A program made the translations under genes and the position numbers. Source: Janthinobacterium tructae (lineage in GTDB: Bacteria > Pseudomonadota > Gammaproteobacteria > Burkholderiales > Burkholderiaceae_D). From it: 64,000 nucleotides of DNA. Shown piece after piece: positions 63,537 through 64,000 of the stretch. Every line of letters begins with the position of its first letter. Positions within the stretch are counted from its first letter, which is position 1. The stretch is taken from contig NZ_CP041185.1 of assembly GCF_006517255.1 (NCBI RefSeq), forward strand, positions 2,790,001 to 2,854,000. The letters run 5' to 3'. The notes under the pieces were generated by a model. It was not told the origin of the DNA. It searched no databases and was given only the letters and a program-made list of their open reading frames with translations.

Positions 63537-64000
63537 TTACGCCAGGCGAAGACCGCTGGCTGCTTTCGCGATTTCCGTGATGCGGTCCCAGTTGCCGGCC
63601 GCGATCGCATCTTTCGGCGTCAGCCACGAGCCACCCACGCAGGCGACGTTCTTGCATGCCAAAAATTGCGACGCCGTCTCTTGCGAGATGCCGCCCGTCG
63701 GGCAGAAGGTGATGTCCGGCAGCGGGCCGTAGAGGGCGTTGAGCATGCCGATGCCGCCGGCCGGCACGGCCGGGAACAGTTTCAGCTGCTGGAAGCCGTT
63801 TTCACGCGCCGCCATCACTTCGCCTGGCGTCATCACGCCTGGCAGCAGCGGCAGGCCGCTGCTTTTCGCCGCCGCCACCAGGGCCGACGTCAGGCCTGGC
63901 GAGACGCCGAAGACGGCGCCCGCATCGCGCGCCTGGGCGAATTCCTCGGGGCGGGTCAGGGTGCCGACGCCGACGATGGCGCCCGGCACGGCCGACATGG
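63537..64000 (-). CDS. eda: KDPG/KHG aldolase Eda (partial, 5' end outside the window)
   Basis: The C-terminal 154 residues visible of the bifunctional aldolase of the Entner-Doudoroff pathway (2-keto-3-deoxy-6-phosphogluconate to pyruvate and glyceraldehyde-3-phosphate). Blocks include GAIVGVGTLTRPEEFAQARD, FGVSPGLTSALVAAAKSSGL, LPLLPGVMTPGEVMAARENG, the Schiff-base lysine region QQLKLFPAVPAGG and DITFCPTGGISQETA. The reading frame continues past position 64000, so the N-terminus, with the catalytic Glu, is missing only because the window ends. It lies 54 bp upstream, in transcription order, of the Vgr-related gene. Confidence 0.92.
   Translation of the reverse strand, partial: MSAVPGAIVGVGTLTRPEEFAQARDAGAVFGVSPGLTSALVAAAKSSGLPLLPGVMTPGEVMAARENGFQQLKLFPAVPAGGIGMLNALYGPLPDITFCPTGGISQETASQFLACKNVACVGGSWLTPKDAIAAGNWDRITEIAKAASGLRLA

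Overview
The window is a high-GC, gene-dense chromosomal segment of a betaproteobacterium. It most likely belongs to the Oxalobacteraceae (Janthinobacterium / Massilia / Duganella type). This rests on the pyrG-eno-ftsB order, several large TonB-dependent receptors, PRC-barrel proteins, a DUF6622-type membrane protein and the style of the protein sequences. The genus is inferred, not proven. No rRNA, tRNA, CRISPR array or prophage was seen. Nearly all long overlapping open frames are antisense or out-of-frame shadows of real genes.

Layout. 0-4.2 kb: a TonB receptor coupled to a Tat-exported glycerophosphodiesterase, then two small genes (93 and 30 aa). 4.3-7.8 kb: ftsB, eno and pyrG (minus strand). 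8.0-13.8 kb: a PRC-barrel gene, then a haem/iron uptake cluster (ChaN-like lipoprotein, exbB, exbD, tonB, HasR-type receptor) with a Fur-like box. 14-26.8 kb: an FAD-linked oxidase, a GNAT enzyme, a secreted unknown, SOS polymerase dnaE2 with a LexA box, a PhzF-like protein, another TonB receptor, a histidine phosphatase and an OsmC-YcaO fusion. 26.8-32.4 kb: a CoaD-HD fusion, a degP/response regulator/kinase operon with PmrA/QseB-type boxes, and an hsp20 gene with a ROSE-like RNA thermometer. 32.5-33.5 kb: an IS1595-type element.

34.0-40.2 kb holds the most unusual locus. It is four genes with 4-8 nt overlaps: ECF sigma factor, single-pass anti-sigma factor, secreted caspase-like protease, and secreted TPR-CHAT protease. 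The layout suggests a protease-gated sigma-factor switch. It recalls in concept the protease/sigma-factor modules of type III-E CRISPR loci, but here there is no CRISPR and both proteases carry export signals.

40.2-51.7 kb: a small unknown, an alpha/beta hydrolase, a GST, the SOS pair imuA-imuB (own LexA box, 22 kb from dnaE2), an antiporter, a 158-bp MITE, a toxin-like glycosyltransferase-GNAT fusion paired with an MFS exporter, a PHB-type esterase and a second PRC-barrel protein. 51.7-64 kb: a compound repeat, hrpA, argA, kdsA, yggX, DUF6622, rpiA, a cheY-cheC-diguanylate cyclase operon, a broken membrane-sensor gene, a Vgr-related metallopeptidase-like protein and the 3' part of eda.

Common themes are envelope stress (degP operon, ECF locus), SOS mutagenesis (split dnaE2 / imuAB), iron/haem and organophosphate uptake, and several unusual domain fusions. 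Start codons were chosen by ribosome-binding site and family alignment; some differ from the longest open frame.
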